Part shown: one piece after another, positions 9,201 through 17,242 of the stretch | Position numbering within the stretch: position 1 is the stretch's first letter | Layout of the letters: each line of letters starts with the position of its first letter | Source: Opitutaceae bacterium | GTDB lineage: Bacteria > Verrucomicrobiota > Verrucomicrobiia > Opitutales > Opitutaceae | Reading direction: 5' to 3' | Length of the DNA: 64,000 bases | Assembly: GCA_016711225.1 (NCBI GenBank) | Contig: JADJTK010000027.1 | Location: 16,919-80,918 of the forward strand | Translations under genes and position numbers: made by a program | Notes under the pieces: generated by a model | Databases searched by the model: none | The model's input: the letters and a program-made list of their open reading frames with translations, nothing else | Told to the model about the DNA's origin: nothing

Positions 9201-11533
9201 GCAAGGCCGGTAGGAATGGACAATTGGCCCGCTTGATCATCGCCCCAAGCCACGACGGTCCCATCGGCCTTGAGCGCCACGGCAAACCACTCGCCTGCCG
9301 CCAGTCCGACGACTTGCCGCAAATCCAAGGGTATCTCTTCTGTCACGGCGCCCTGAGCTCCCCATCCCGTCACCGTGCCATCCGCCCTGAGTACGAGCCA
9401 GAAGCCGTAGCCGCCAGCTGCTCCAACGACGTCGCGATTGCCCTGCGCCGGAATTCGATTCTCACCGAAGCCTGATTGCCCCCAAATGACCACGGTTCCG
9501 TCTCGTTTGATTGCGAGCGAGCTGTAATGACCGGTGGCAATCGACACGACATCCCCAAGAGCGGAGGGCATAGTGTCCAATCCATAATAGTTATTGCCGT
9601 AGGATGACACCGCCCCCTCTGAGGTCAGAGCGAGAGCATGCCAGCTCGTGGCTGCGATCCGCGTTGCCGTGGTGAGAGTATTCGGCGGGTTGATAAGGTC
9701 ATTCCCCCAGCTCACCCACTGCGTTTCGCGCGGCGCAACTGTCACGAAAAACGTCGGGCTTCGCCGCGTGCCGTTGTCGTCGGTAATCAGGACATTGTAC
9801 CAACCACCGTCCTGGTAGCGCACCCCGGTTTTCGCAAATGCACTACTATTTGCACCCACGATCGCGCGCCCATTCCGGCACCACTGGTAACCGAGTGTCC
9901 CGCCCCCTGTCGCGGAGACGCTCAACTGAATTGATTGCCCAGGATTCACCACCTCACGTGTCGAGGAGAGGCTCCGGATCACCGGGACCGGCTTCACCGT
10001 CAGGTCTGCAACCCCACTCTCGGTTGAGCCGAGGTAGTTGGTCGCGACCACGGAATAGCGCCCGGCATCCGTCAGCGCCAAATCCACCAGCGAGAACGTC
10101 GCGGAGGTAGCTCCATCAATATCGATGCCATTCTTACGCCATTGGTAGCGAATAGGAGTCGCCCCAGAAACAGCGAATGAGAACGTCGCCTTCTGCGTTT
10201 CCGCAATGCTTTGACTGGACGGTTGAGTGGAGAAGACTGGGGCGGTGTCCGTTGATGCGTCCGAGAGCGCAAACGCATAAGACGGGCCGGCAGTAATAGC
10301 ATAGACCTTCTGCAGTCCCGGCGGGACAGCGAGGTAATTGGTGTAAACCGACCCGGCGGTGCCCCATTGGACGACCGTTCCGTCACTCTTTAGCGCAAGC
10401 GAGTAGTTCGACCCCGTTGCTATGGCGATTACACCGCTGAGCTCGGCCGGGACATCGCATTGGCCGAAATAGTTGTCACCCCAGGCAACGACCGTCCCGT
10501 CACTCTTCAGGGCGAGCGAGAAATTATCACTAGCTGCTATTGCGCAAACCCCGGTCAGCCCCACCGGCACGCTGCCTTGTCCGTAAGAATTATCTCCCCA
10601 CGCAATCACTGTACCATCGCTCTTTAGCGCCAGCGAATCGTAGGTACACGCGGCAATTGCGACCACGCCACTGAGCGCGGATGGAACATTGGATTGCCCG
10701 TAGGAGTTCCCCCCCCACGCTACGACCGTCCCATCGCTCTTCAGCGCCAGCGCGTGGCGGTCGCCTGCGGCAATCGCCACGACATTCGAGAGGCTCGAGG
10801 GAACAATGCTCCCCCCAATCTCATTCCACCCCCAAGCGACGACGGTGCCATCGCTTTTCAGCGCCACCGAGTCAAAGCCAGCAGCGATCGCCACGACACC
10901 AGACAAACTGGTTGGGACGATGATTCGTTCTTTCGCGTAATAGTCGTGGGTCCAAGTAACAACTGTCCCATCGTGCTTGAGCGCCATCGCGTGGCTGGAG
11001 CCGCAAACAATTGCAGTCGCATCCGTCAGATCCATGGAATCCGACGCATAGTACGAGTGCGGCCCGCCCCACTCGACCACGCGCGTGGGGCTTGGGCAAA
11101 CCGAGACAAAGATCGGCGCGCTGCGCGTCAGGCCATCGCTATCGGTGACTTCGGCTACATACCACCCTGCGTCCTCGACGGTCGCAGTCGCCAGAATCAA
11201 CTTCACCCCGGAAGCGCCCGCAATCGACCTACCGTTGTGGATCCAGCGGCAACCAATGCTCCCATTGCCCGTGGCCGACACGCCCAATTCAACGCCCTGC
11301 CCAGGGTTCACCACCTGGCGAGTTGGGCATGCCACTGCGACGCTCGGTACGGCGGAACCCGCCGCGACCACCCAAAGGCTCAGCAGCATGCTGCAGATCC
11401 AACGCCCTCTGGTCCAAACTCGACGAAACCCCATCGTACCGAAATCCAAGCTCATCCACCGATCTGAGATACAAGACTTGAAGAGGTCAATACGCGGTCC
11501 GTTCGCCGACCGAGAAGGGATGCCCTTGCCCAT
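6269..11533 (-). CDS. Giant exported protein with Ig-like domains and RCC1-type repeats
   Basis: 1754 residues from an ATG at 11533. The in-frame ATGs at 11455 or 11434 are better candidates because a signal peptide (basic, then LLSLWVVAAGSAV) follows the ATG at 11434 directly. The architecture is repeated three times: an Ig-like domain (YQW-x-x-NG-x-x-I-x-GA core), five to seven RCC1/ALF-type blades (V-x-A-I-A-x-G, ALKSDGTVVAWGDN-x-GQ), then another Ig-like domain. The last 230 residues form a Gly/Ala-rich beta domain after a Cys-poor stretch. RCC1 blades form propellers that bind proteins or polysaccharide. Here a cell-surface or secreted binding role is likely but unproven. No anchoring motif is obvious. 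GH39 is divergent, with 53 bases between the starts. Confidence 0.82.
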   Translation of the reverse strand: MGKGIPSRSANGPRIDLFKSCISDRWMSLDFGTMGFRRVWTRGRWICSMLLSLWVVAAGSAVPSVAVACPTRQVVNPGQGVELGVSATGNGSIGCRWIHNGRSIAGASGVKLILATATVEDAGWYVAEVTDSDGLTRSAPIFVSVCPSPTRVVEWGGPHSYYASDSMDLTDATAIVCGSSHAMALKHDGTVVTWTHDYYAKERIIVPTSLSGVVAIAAGFDSVALKSDGTVVAWGWNEIGGSIVPSSLSNVVAIAAGDRHALALKSDGTVVAWGGNSYGQSNVPSALSGVVAIAACTYDSLALKSDGTVIAWGDNSYGQGSVPVGLTGVCAIAASDNFSLALKSDGTVVAWGDNYFGQCDVPAELSGVIAIATGSNYSLALKSDGTVVQWGTAGSVYTNYLAVPPGLQKVYAITAGPSYAFALSDASTDTAPVFSTQPSSQSIAETQKATFSFAVSGATPIRYQWRKNGIDIDGATSATFSLVDLALTDAGRYSVVATNYLGSTESGVADLTVKPVPVIRSLSSTREVVNPGQSIQLSVSATGGGTLGYQWCRNGRAIVGANSSAFAKTGVRYQDGGWYNVLITDDNGTRRSPTFFVTVAPRETQWVSWGNDLINPPNTLTTATRIAATSWHALALTSEGAVSSYGNNYYGLDTMPSALGDVVSIATGHYSSLAIKRDGTVVIWGQSGFGENRIPAQGNRDVVGAAGGYGFWLVLRADGTVTGWGAQGAVTEEIPLDLRQVVGLAAGEWFAVALKADGTVVAWGDDQAGQLSIPTGLAGVTALACGFKHTLALKADGTVVAWGDNTDGQTNVPAGLSGVVAIACGARHSLALKADGTVVAWGSNLTGEATVPSELPNVFQIAAGSGFSLALRDATSDRAPAIVQQPVRLAAAEEQPVSWSVLATGRGPFTFQWRKNGVAIEGATASAYSIDRVKLADAGTYDVLIDNYKGQTASAPAPLVVNPLPTAASVGATRNVVGPGEPTRLEVAAVGTGPLSYQWVHNGIPISGATSSSYTIGSARLADSGWYIARITDDYGTGRSVPIFVTVTPALTAVGAWGANSQGEIGVPSGLSDVVSVSAGLYHSLALRRNGTVVGWNTPGTPAARVPIEIDDVVAVAAGGEYSMALRSDGTVRGWGFGEHGESVVPQGLSNVVAVAAGYAHVLVLRNDGTVAGWGRESTGALLNLDRLQGVIAIAAGVDHSVALRGDGTVAVWGDNSRGQCDVPSGLTGVVSIAAAGNQTAALKGDGTVVVWGDRSYGQTSVPQGLPRASGVAVGFGHAMTLDADGFVHCWGSNNDGQTTPAVQPANVFAMAANGFFNLVLQDVSAPVVVTQPLGASRSVNQSVAFAVEASGARPFAYQWRRNGTPVTGAIAPTLTIDMLTLEDAGAYEVEVSNTFGSITSRPASLTVNAPGQPRTLELVAGESGSVGVTATGVNGYQWSRGGVPVAGATASTLAFASVGSSEAGLYDVQLFGPSGDTLSAPVVVGVVPAAGQRTTGAVTTRTEWQDIRHPNGAVYDQFLLTGAAGTFTADSGQIARMSYLGDNGSIVQVEMSGAGAITVNVANATGPMAPALYNQSGIQYMKGKATIILAGADASTHFTIYSVGTATNPGVTRPDVTYAGWADVAAAGIISADGALGGIHQGNANYNATLGYTGIYAPNVASVGGLVVVHGIASSATAQPYLYFGSGGTVKVKIAGSDLAQPSGDSITVGGLAEVQMGAGQDSCGRGAAAKAIQCRLANDAGTDVTSALVVGP

Positions 11534-11586
11534 TTAACGCTATCTCATTGTCGAGCCCGCCGCCGCCGGTCATTGCTGCCCTTCCC

Positions 11587-13194
11587 ATGAACAGACGACT
11601 CCTGCTCGCCCTGCTGCTCCTGTCCCCCCTCCCGCTCTCAGCCCAATCGGCTCCACCCTCCCGGATCATCGAGGCCAACCTCGCGGAGGTCGCCGGGCCC
11701 ACCAGCCGCATGTACAACTTCTGCGTGGGGGCCGGGCGCGCCAATGAAGGCCTGCGGGCCGACTGGCAACGCCAGCTCCGTCGCGCGCATACCGAGTGCG
11801 GCTTCCGCTACATCCGCTTCCATGGGCTGTTCGGCGACGACATGGGCGTGTATCAGGAGGACAAACAGGGACGCCCGGTCTACAATTGGCAGTACGTCGA
11901 TGAGCTCTTCGACTTCCTCCACGGCCTCGGCATGAAGCCCTTCGTCGAGCTCGGCTTCATGCCCTCGGCCCTCGCCAGTGGCCCGCACACCATCTTCTGG
12001 TACAAGGCCAACGTCACCCCGCCCAAGGATTACGCGAAATGGGAGGCCTTCATCGCCGCCTTCACCCAGCACTGCACCGAGCGCTACGGCGCCGACCAGG
12101 TGCGCAGTTGGTTTTTTGAAGTCTGGAACGAACCCAACCTCACCGGCTTCTGGATGGGCACCACCGGCGGCAAGACCGACGCCGAGTTCGCCCCCATCGC
12201 CCGCGCCGAATACTACAAGCTCTACGCCTCCACCGCCCGCGCTGTAAAGTCGGTCGACTCCACCTACCGCGTGGGCGGCCCGGCCACCGCCGGCAGCGGC
12301 TGGATCGACGAGACGCTCGCGCACTGCGCCGCCGAGAAGCTGCCCCTGGATTTCGTCACCACGCACTGCTACGCCACGATGAGTGGCTACCTCGACGAAA
12401 ACGGCAGCGCCGGCACCGTCTTCTCGCCCGACCGCGGCGCGGTCACCAACGAGGTCAAGGGCGTGCGCGCCAAGATCGACGCCTCCCCCTTCGCCCCGGT
12501 CGAGCTCCACTACACGGAGTGGAGCAGCTCCTACACGCCCTTCGACCCCATCCACGACAGCTACCACAGTCCCGCCTTCATCCTGGACAAGATCCGCCAC
12601 ATCGGCGGCGCCGCCGCCTCGATGTCCTACTGGACGTTCACCGACATCTTCGAGGAGGCCGGCCCGCGCACCACCCCGCTGCACGGCGGGTTCGGCCTCT
12701 TCAACTACCAGGACCTGCCCAAGCCCTCCTACTACGCGTACCAGTTCCTCCACCGCCTGGGCGACACCGAGCTGAAGAACAGCGACCCCGACTCGTTCGT
12801 CTGCCGCCGCAACGACGGCGCGGTGCAGGCCCTCCTCTGGGACTTCACCATCACCCACCCCGGCCCCTCTGTCATCAACCAGGAGTACTACGCGAAGGAC
12901 CAGCCCGCCAAAGGCAAGGGCACCGCGGAGCTGCGCCTCGCCGGACTGAAGCGCGGCACCCACTTGCTCCGCGCCACCAAGGTGGGCTACCGCGCCAACG
13001 ACCTGCAATCCGCGTATCGTGATCTCGGCTCCCCCGCCCAGCTCACCCGCGCCCAAGTCGCCACACTGCGCGAAAAGACTGCCGGCCAACCCGAGGTCAT
13101 TGAGAAGGTGAAAATCGGTCGCGACGGCCGATTCACCCGCAGTTTCCCACTGCGCGAAAACGACGTGTGGATGATCGAGCTGCACCCGGAGTAA
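11587..13194 (+). CDS. Exported GH39 beta-xylosidase-like glycosidase
   Basis: 535 residues from the ATG at 11587, chosen because a textbook signal peptide follows (MNRRLLLALLLLSPLPLSAQ). The barrel carries the GH39 marks: FRYIRFHG-L near residue 75, acid/base Glu in EVWNEPNLTGFW near 180, the nucleophile Glu in HYTEWSSS near 310, and SYWTFTDIFEE. A C-terminal beta-sandwich part follows. GH39 enzymes usually release xylose from xylo-oligosaccharides, which fits the nearby GH10 xylanase; alpha-L-iduronidase or other GH39 activities remain possible. The leader just before the start is pyrimidine-rich without a Shine-Dalgarno sequence. Confidence 0.88.
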   Translation: MNRRLLLALLLLSPLPLSAQSAPPSRIIEANLAEVAGPTSRMYNFCVGAGRANEGLRADWQRQLRRAHTECGFRYIRFHGLFGDDMGVYQEDKQGRPVYNWQYVDELFDFLHGLGMKPFVELGFMPSALASGPHTIFWYKANVTPPKDYAKWEAFIAAFTQHCTERYGADQVRSWFFEVWNEPNLTGFWMGTTGGKTDAEFAPIARAEYYKLYASTARAVKSVDSTYRVGGPATAGSGWIDETLAHCAAEKLPLDFVTTHCYATMSGYLDENGSAGTVFSPDRGAVTNEVKGVRAKIDASPFAPVELHYTEWSSSYTPFDPIHDSYHSPAFILDKIRHIGGAAASMSYWTFTDIFEEAGPRTTPLHGGFGLFNYQDLPKPSYYAYQFLHRLGDTELKNSDPDSFVCRRNDGAVQALLWDFTITHPGPSVINQEYYAKDQPAKGKGTAELRLAGLKRGTHLLRATKVGYRANDLQSAYRDLGSPAQLTRAQVATLREKTAGQPEVIEKVKIGRDGRFTRSFPLRENDVWMIELHPE

Positions 13195-13280
13195 CGCACG
13201 GGACAGATCCGGCCACCCGGGAAGCAACGGGTTACGCCCGCCTACGCCAGTAGGCACTGAACACCGTATCCGCCGGGGAC

Positions 13281-13309
13281 GACCGACCACCCCGACAGCC
13301 TGGTCGGTC
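13281..13309 (+). other. Perfect 9-bp inverted repeat after GH39
   Basis: GACCGACCA (13281-13289) and TGGTCGGTC (13301-13309) pair perfectly around an 11-base loop, 87 bases after the GH39 stop. No T-run follows directly, so it is a weak terminator candidate; it could also be an operator or mRNA-stabilising hairpin. Confidence 0.45.
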
Positions 13310-13400
13310 CCGAGCGGGGGTGCAATTTTCGCCTCCCGTCGGGGAAACGTACCGTTAGTGGTGTTTTGCGCCCCCTCCGCCAAACCCTGAACTCCGCGCC

Positions 13401-14668
13401 ATGAACCTTCGTCTCTCCGCCCTGTTCGCCCTGCCGCTGCTGCTCACGCTCCCAGCGTTCACCAAGCCACGCAGCCGCTACCCGCCACCACCCCGGCCGC
13501 CGCCGGCGTCTCCGCCGAGCGGCTCGCCCGCCTCCACCAGACGCTCGACCGCACCGTCGACGACGGCTCGCACGCTGGCTACATCCTGCTCCTCGCCCGC
13601 GACGGCAAGATCGTCGACTGGCGCGCCCACGGGTTCGCCAACGCCGTTACCAAAACGCCCATCCAGAAGGACTCGATCGTGCGGCTCTTCTCGATGACCA
13701 AGCTCGTCACCTCCACCGCCGTGTTGCAGCTCATTGAGGAGGGGAAACTGAAGCTCACTGATCGCGTCGACCAATACCTGCCCGCATTGAAGAACCCCAA
13801 GGTCTTCACCGGCGGCACCGCTGATGCGCCGGTGCTCGCGGACGCCCGCGCTCCGATCACCATCCACGACTTGCTCACGCACACCGCAGGCACGTTCTAC
13901 GGCTTCAATGAACCGCCGGAGCTCGTGAAGCTCCAGGAGCGCGCCGCCATCTGGAGCGCACCCAACCTTGAGGAGTTCGTCGCCCGCGTCGCCACGATCC
14001 CGCTCGCCGACCAGCCCGGCACCACCTTCCACTACGGCCTCAACACCGACATCCTCGGCGCCGTCATCGAAAAGGTCTCCGGCCAATCGCTCGATGCCTT
14101 CTTCCAGCAGCGCATCTGCGGTCCACTCGCCATGACCGACACCGCCTTCTGGGTACCGGAGGCGAAACGCAGCCGCATCGCCCGCATCCACATCCGCGAC
14201 GCCGCCGGACAGCTCGTCCTCGAGCCGGTCGAGAATAGCGATGAGCGCTGCGGCCCGACCCACGGCCTACGCATGGGCGGCGCCGGGCTCTACTCCACCG
14301 CCGGCGACTACGCCCGCTTCGCCCAGATGCTGCTCAACGGCGGCCACCTCGACGGCACCCGCATCCTCGGCCGCAAGTCGGTCGAACTCATGACCCGCGA
14401 CCATCTCGCGCACCTCGCCCAGCCGCACCCGTTCGGGGCGGTCGAGCAGGGCTTCGGCCTCGGCGTGCGTGTCGTGACAGATCTCCGCCGCAGCCCCACC
14501 CTCGGCAGCGAGGGCTGCTTCGGCTGGGACGGTTACGCCACCACCACCGTGCAGATCGATCCCCGCGAACGCACCGTCGCGATCATCCTCTACCAGCATC
14601 TGCCCTTCAACGACGGCGACGTCTTCCCGCTCTTCACCAACGGCTGGTACTCCACGCTGGAGAATTGA
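13401..14668 (+). CDS. Serine hydrolase, beta-lactamase class C family, frameshifted near N-terminus
   Basis: The signal peptide (MNLRLSALFALPLLLTLPAF) begins at the ATG at 13401. The catalytic domain continues in another frame, readable from about 13460 with residues such as LPATTPAAAGVSAERLARL. Adding one base between about 13455 and 13500 restores 422 residues. The domain has the SxxK motif FSMTK (nucleophile Ser), the Y-x-N motif in HYGLN, and the C-terminal GCFGWDG segment typical of the beta-lactamase/EstB/PBP4* group. Members act as esterases, D-aminopeptidases or carbohydrate esterases, so the substrate is unknown. No start codon fits the second frame before 13679 (GTG), and a start there would remove essential structure. 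The break is therefore either a real mutation or a sequence error. Confidence 0.78.
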
Positions 14669-14882
14669 AGCGCCCGGAGACGAGCCGCGCGGCACCGGCC
14701 GCCACCGCGGTGAGGACCGGCGCCGGCCACGCCAATGATCGAGCCAACGGGCAGGGCGAGGGAAACCGGGCCGGTCGCGCCCGCTCCCGGGCGCGTACCC
14801 CGCTTGGCGCCCCGCAGCTCAGCCGTAACGATGCAATCGATAGTCGTCCCTCTCTTTTCGGAGCAGCGTTTCGGTGTCGGGG

Positions 14883-14940
14883 GTAGGAGCATGCTTGCAC
14901 GCGATTTCCGCGCGGGATCGCGTGCAAGCACGCTCCTACA
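14883..14940. repeat. Paired REP-like palindrome, GTAGGAGC family
   Basis: A forward copy (GTAGGAGCATGCTTGCACGC) and a reversed copy ending GCTCCTAC face each other 13 bases apart. They lie between the convergent serine hydrolase and menA genes. Each copy is itself an imperfect hairpin. The pair could act as a bidirectional terminator. Confidence 0.75.
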
Positions 14941-14956
14941 ACTGAATAAATACGGC

Positions 14957-15850
14957 TTAGCGCCCCAGCCCCACGCCCGCCGCGAGCAAACCGCCGAACA
15001 GCGCCAGGTGCGCGGCAGTGCGGGCGAGCAAACCGATCAACGCCGGCGCCGGAGCGGTGGGCCGAAGCCGTCGCCAGCAATCAACTCCGAGCGGCAGCGC
15101 ACCGAGCGCGAGCAACGCCCCCGCCCCAACGCCCCGCACCCATAACACCACCGGCACCGCCCCGCTGAGCAGCACCGCCGCGCCGTACTGCCAGCGGCCC
15201 GCGCGCTCGCCCAGCCGGACCACCAACGTGCGTTTGCCGGCCACCGCGTCGGTGGCCCGGTCCCGATAGTTGTTCGCCACCAGAATATTCGCCGCCAGGG
15301 CGCCAATCGCCGCCGCCGCCAGCAGCACCTCCACCGTAAGTGTACGTGCCTGCACCCAGAAGGTGGCGCCCACGGCCACCAGACCGAAAAAGAGAAAGAC
15401 GAAGATGTCGCCCAGCCCGTGGTAGCCAAGCGGGTACGGGCCACCGGTGTAGGCGATGCCGCACACGATGCTCAGCAGCCCCACCGGCAGCAGCCACCAG
15501 CCACCGAACGGGATCAACCCGAAGCCCACGACCAGGGCGAGAGCGAACACCAGCACCATAGCCGTGCGCATGGTGGCCGGCGCCACCCACCCCGAGGCGA
15601 CCGCGCGCGCCGGCCCCACCCGCTGCGCGGTGTCCGCGCCCTGGACATAATCGAAATAGTCGTTGGCGAAATTGGTGCCGATCTGCACCAGCAGCGCAAA
15701 GCCCAGGCAGAGCGCGGCCGCCTCCCACTGGAAGGCGCCGGCCCGTGCAGCAAAGGCCGAGCCGACCAACACCGGCACGAGCGCGGCGGGCAAGGTCTTC
15801 GGCCGCGAAGCCAGCAGCCAGATACGGAAGGTGGAGGGACGCTCGCTCAT
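14957..15850 (-). CDS. menA: 1,4-dihydroxy-2-naphthoate polyprenyltransferase
   Basis: 297 residues starting at the ATG at 15850 (MSERPSTFRIWLLASRPKTL). Longer upstream starts would overlap the divergent gpsA gene. MenA is the UbiA-superfamily inner-membrane enzyme that attaches a polyprenyl chain to DHNA in menaquinone synthesis. The first Asp-rich site NFANDYFDYVQGAD (about residues 65-78) and the second, NNYRDRATDAVAGKRTL (about 185-200), bind the Mg-diphosphate. Eight or nine membrane segments are evident. It stands alone here with no other men genes, and it is convergent with the serine hydrolase. Its presence indicates a quinone-based respiratory chain. Confidence 0.9.
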   Translation of the reverse strand: MSERPSTFRIWLLASRPKTLPAALVPVLVGSAFAARAGAFQWEAAALCLGFALLVQIGTNFANDYFDYVQGADTAQRVGPARAVASGWVAPATMRTAMVLVFALALVVGFGLIPFGGWWLLPVGLLSIVCGIAYTGGPYPLGYHGLGDIFVFLFFGLVAVGATFWVQARTLTVEVLLAAAAIGALAANILVANNYRDRATDAVAGKRTLVVRLGERAGRWQYGAAVLLSGAVPVVLWVRGVGAGALLALGALPLGVDCWRRLRPTAPAPALIGLLARTAAHLALFGGLLAAGVGLGR

Positions 15851-16049
15851 GCGCCCAACAGGATTGGTCCAGCCGGACCGCCGAGCCAAGCCTCGTGAAG
15901 CCGCTGGGAATGATTCCTCCGCGTTCTCCGTCAAGACCCTCCCCGCCCTTTTTCGTTGATCCACCCCGTCCTCACCGCCCTGATTCCCGTCTCCAATCGC
16001 ACGGCCGGTCGTCCTCACCCGGTCCCCCACATCCCATCCCCATTCCTTT

Positions 16050-17054
16050 ATGAACATCAGCGTGCTGAGCGACGGCGGTTGGTGCACAGCCCTCGCCATG
16101 GTCCTGTGTGAGAACAATCATGTGGTGAGCCTCTGGGGCCCCTTTCCCGACTACCTCGCGGAAATGGCAAGCACCCGCCGCAACGACCGCTTCCTCAAGG
16201 GCGTCGGCCTGCCGGCCACCCTACGCTTCGAGCCCGATCTCGCCCTCGCCTGCGCCGGTGCCGATATCGTGGTGCTCGCCGCCCCCAGCCAGTACATGCG
16301 CGGCCTGCTCGGCAAACTCGCCGCCGTGCCCCGCCCCGCCAACCTCATCTACGTCAACGTCGCCAAGGGCATCGAGACCGGCTCCTGCAAACGCATGAGC
16401 GAACTCGTGGCCGAGTTGCTCGGCGACGTGCGCTATGCCATCCTCTCCGGGCCCAGCCATGCCGAGGAGGTCGCCCGCCGCGTCCCCACCGCGGTGATGA
16501 CCGCCTCCCGCGACCCGCAGGCGGCCACCGCCGTGCAGCAGGCGTTCATGAATGAATACCTGCGCGTCTATACCTCCGACGACGTCGTGGGCGCCGAGCT
16601 CGGCGGCGCGTTGAAGAACGTGCTCGCCCTGGCCGCCGGCATCCTCGACGGCATGGGCATGGGCGACAACACCAAGGCCGCCCTCATGACCCGAGGCATC
16701 GTCGAGATGGCCCGCCTGGGCGAGTCGCTCGGCGGCCGCCCCGAAACCTTCTCCGGCCTGAGCGGCATCGGCGACCTCATCGTCACCTGCACCAGCAAGC
16801 ACAGCCGCAACCGCCACGTGGGCGAGGAGCTCGGCAAGGGCCGCAAGCTGGTCGAGATCCAGCAGGAGATGGGCATGGTCGTCGCCGAGGGGGTGACCAC
16901 CGCCAGCGGCGCCTATCAGCTCGCCCGGCGCGCCGGGGCGACCACCCCGATCATCGACGAAGTCTACGCCAGTCTCTACTCCGACAAGGATCCCCGCCGC
17001 GCCGTCCGCGATCTGATGATGCGCGACGCCAAGCCCGAGATCCATCGCGCCTGA
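16050..17054 (+). CDS. gpsA: Glycerol-3-phosphate dehydrogenase [NAD(P)+]
   Basis: 334 residues from the ATG at 16050. GpsA reduces dihydroxyacetone phosphate to sn-glycerol 3-phosphate for phospholipid synthesis in the cytosol. Family marks are KGIE (YVNVAKGIE), LSGPSHAEEV, the catalytic Lys region GALKNVLALAAGI, KAALMTRGIVEM, and the TFSGLSGIGDLIVTCTS-x-x-SRNR block. The C-terminus ends as in the family. The odd point is the dinucleotide loop: it reads SDGGWCTALA where the family has GxGxxGTALA, so the first and third Gly are Ser and Cys. The rest is well conserved and uninterrupted, so the gene looks functional. It is divergent from menA. Confidence 0.9.
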   Translation: MNISVLSDGGWCTALAMVLCENNHVVSLWGPFPDYLAEMASTRRNDRFLKGVGLPATLRFEPDLALACAGADIVVLAAPSQYMRGLLGKLAAVPRPANLIYVNVAKGIETGSCKRMSELVAELLGDVRYAILSGPSHAEEVARRVPTAVMTASRDPQAATAVQQAFMNEYLRVYTSDDVVGAELGGALKNVLALAAGILDGMGMGDNTKAALMTRGIVEMARLGESLGGRPETFSGLSGIGDLIVTCTSKHSRNRHVGEELGKGRKLVEIQQEMGMVVAEGVTTASGAYQLARRAGATTPIIDEVYASLYSDKDPRRAVRDLMMRDAKPEIHRA

Positions 17055-17071
17055 GGCGTGACGGATCACCT

Positions 17072-17226
17072 GTAGGAGAGTGCTTGCACGCGATAGGTCC
17101 GGCGCTGTGGAGGAGCGTGCTTGCACGCGATAGCGCGTGAGCAACCCCTCGCGCTCGAAATCGCCTGCAAGCAGGCTCCTACGACGGACAGCCGGATCAG
17201 ATGGAGGAGCGTGCTTGCACGCGATT
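17072..17226. repeat. Cluster of four REP-like palindromes
   Basis: Copies lie at 17072-17094, 17107-17131, 17160-17181 (reversed, ending GGCTCCTAC) and 17203-17226. The core is GGAGCGTGCTTGCACGCGAT. They fill the convergent gap between gpsA and the TPR membrane protein. Their tight clustering suggests local amplification or repeated insertion. Confidence 0.8.
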
Positions 17227-17242
17227 CTGCGCATCGCCCCTC

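Noticed and set aside
11638..13383. 581-residue minus-strand open frame
   Set aside because: It is antisense to the GH39 gene, whose catalytic motifs are intact.
15851..16117. N-terminal extension of menA to 16117
   Set aside because: It would overlap the divergent gpsA start and encodes no UbiA-family residues.
17072..17226. CRISPR array
   Set aside because: The repeated units are palindromic, occur in both orientations, have unequal spacing and no cas genes are near.
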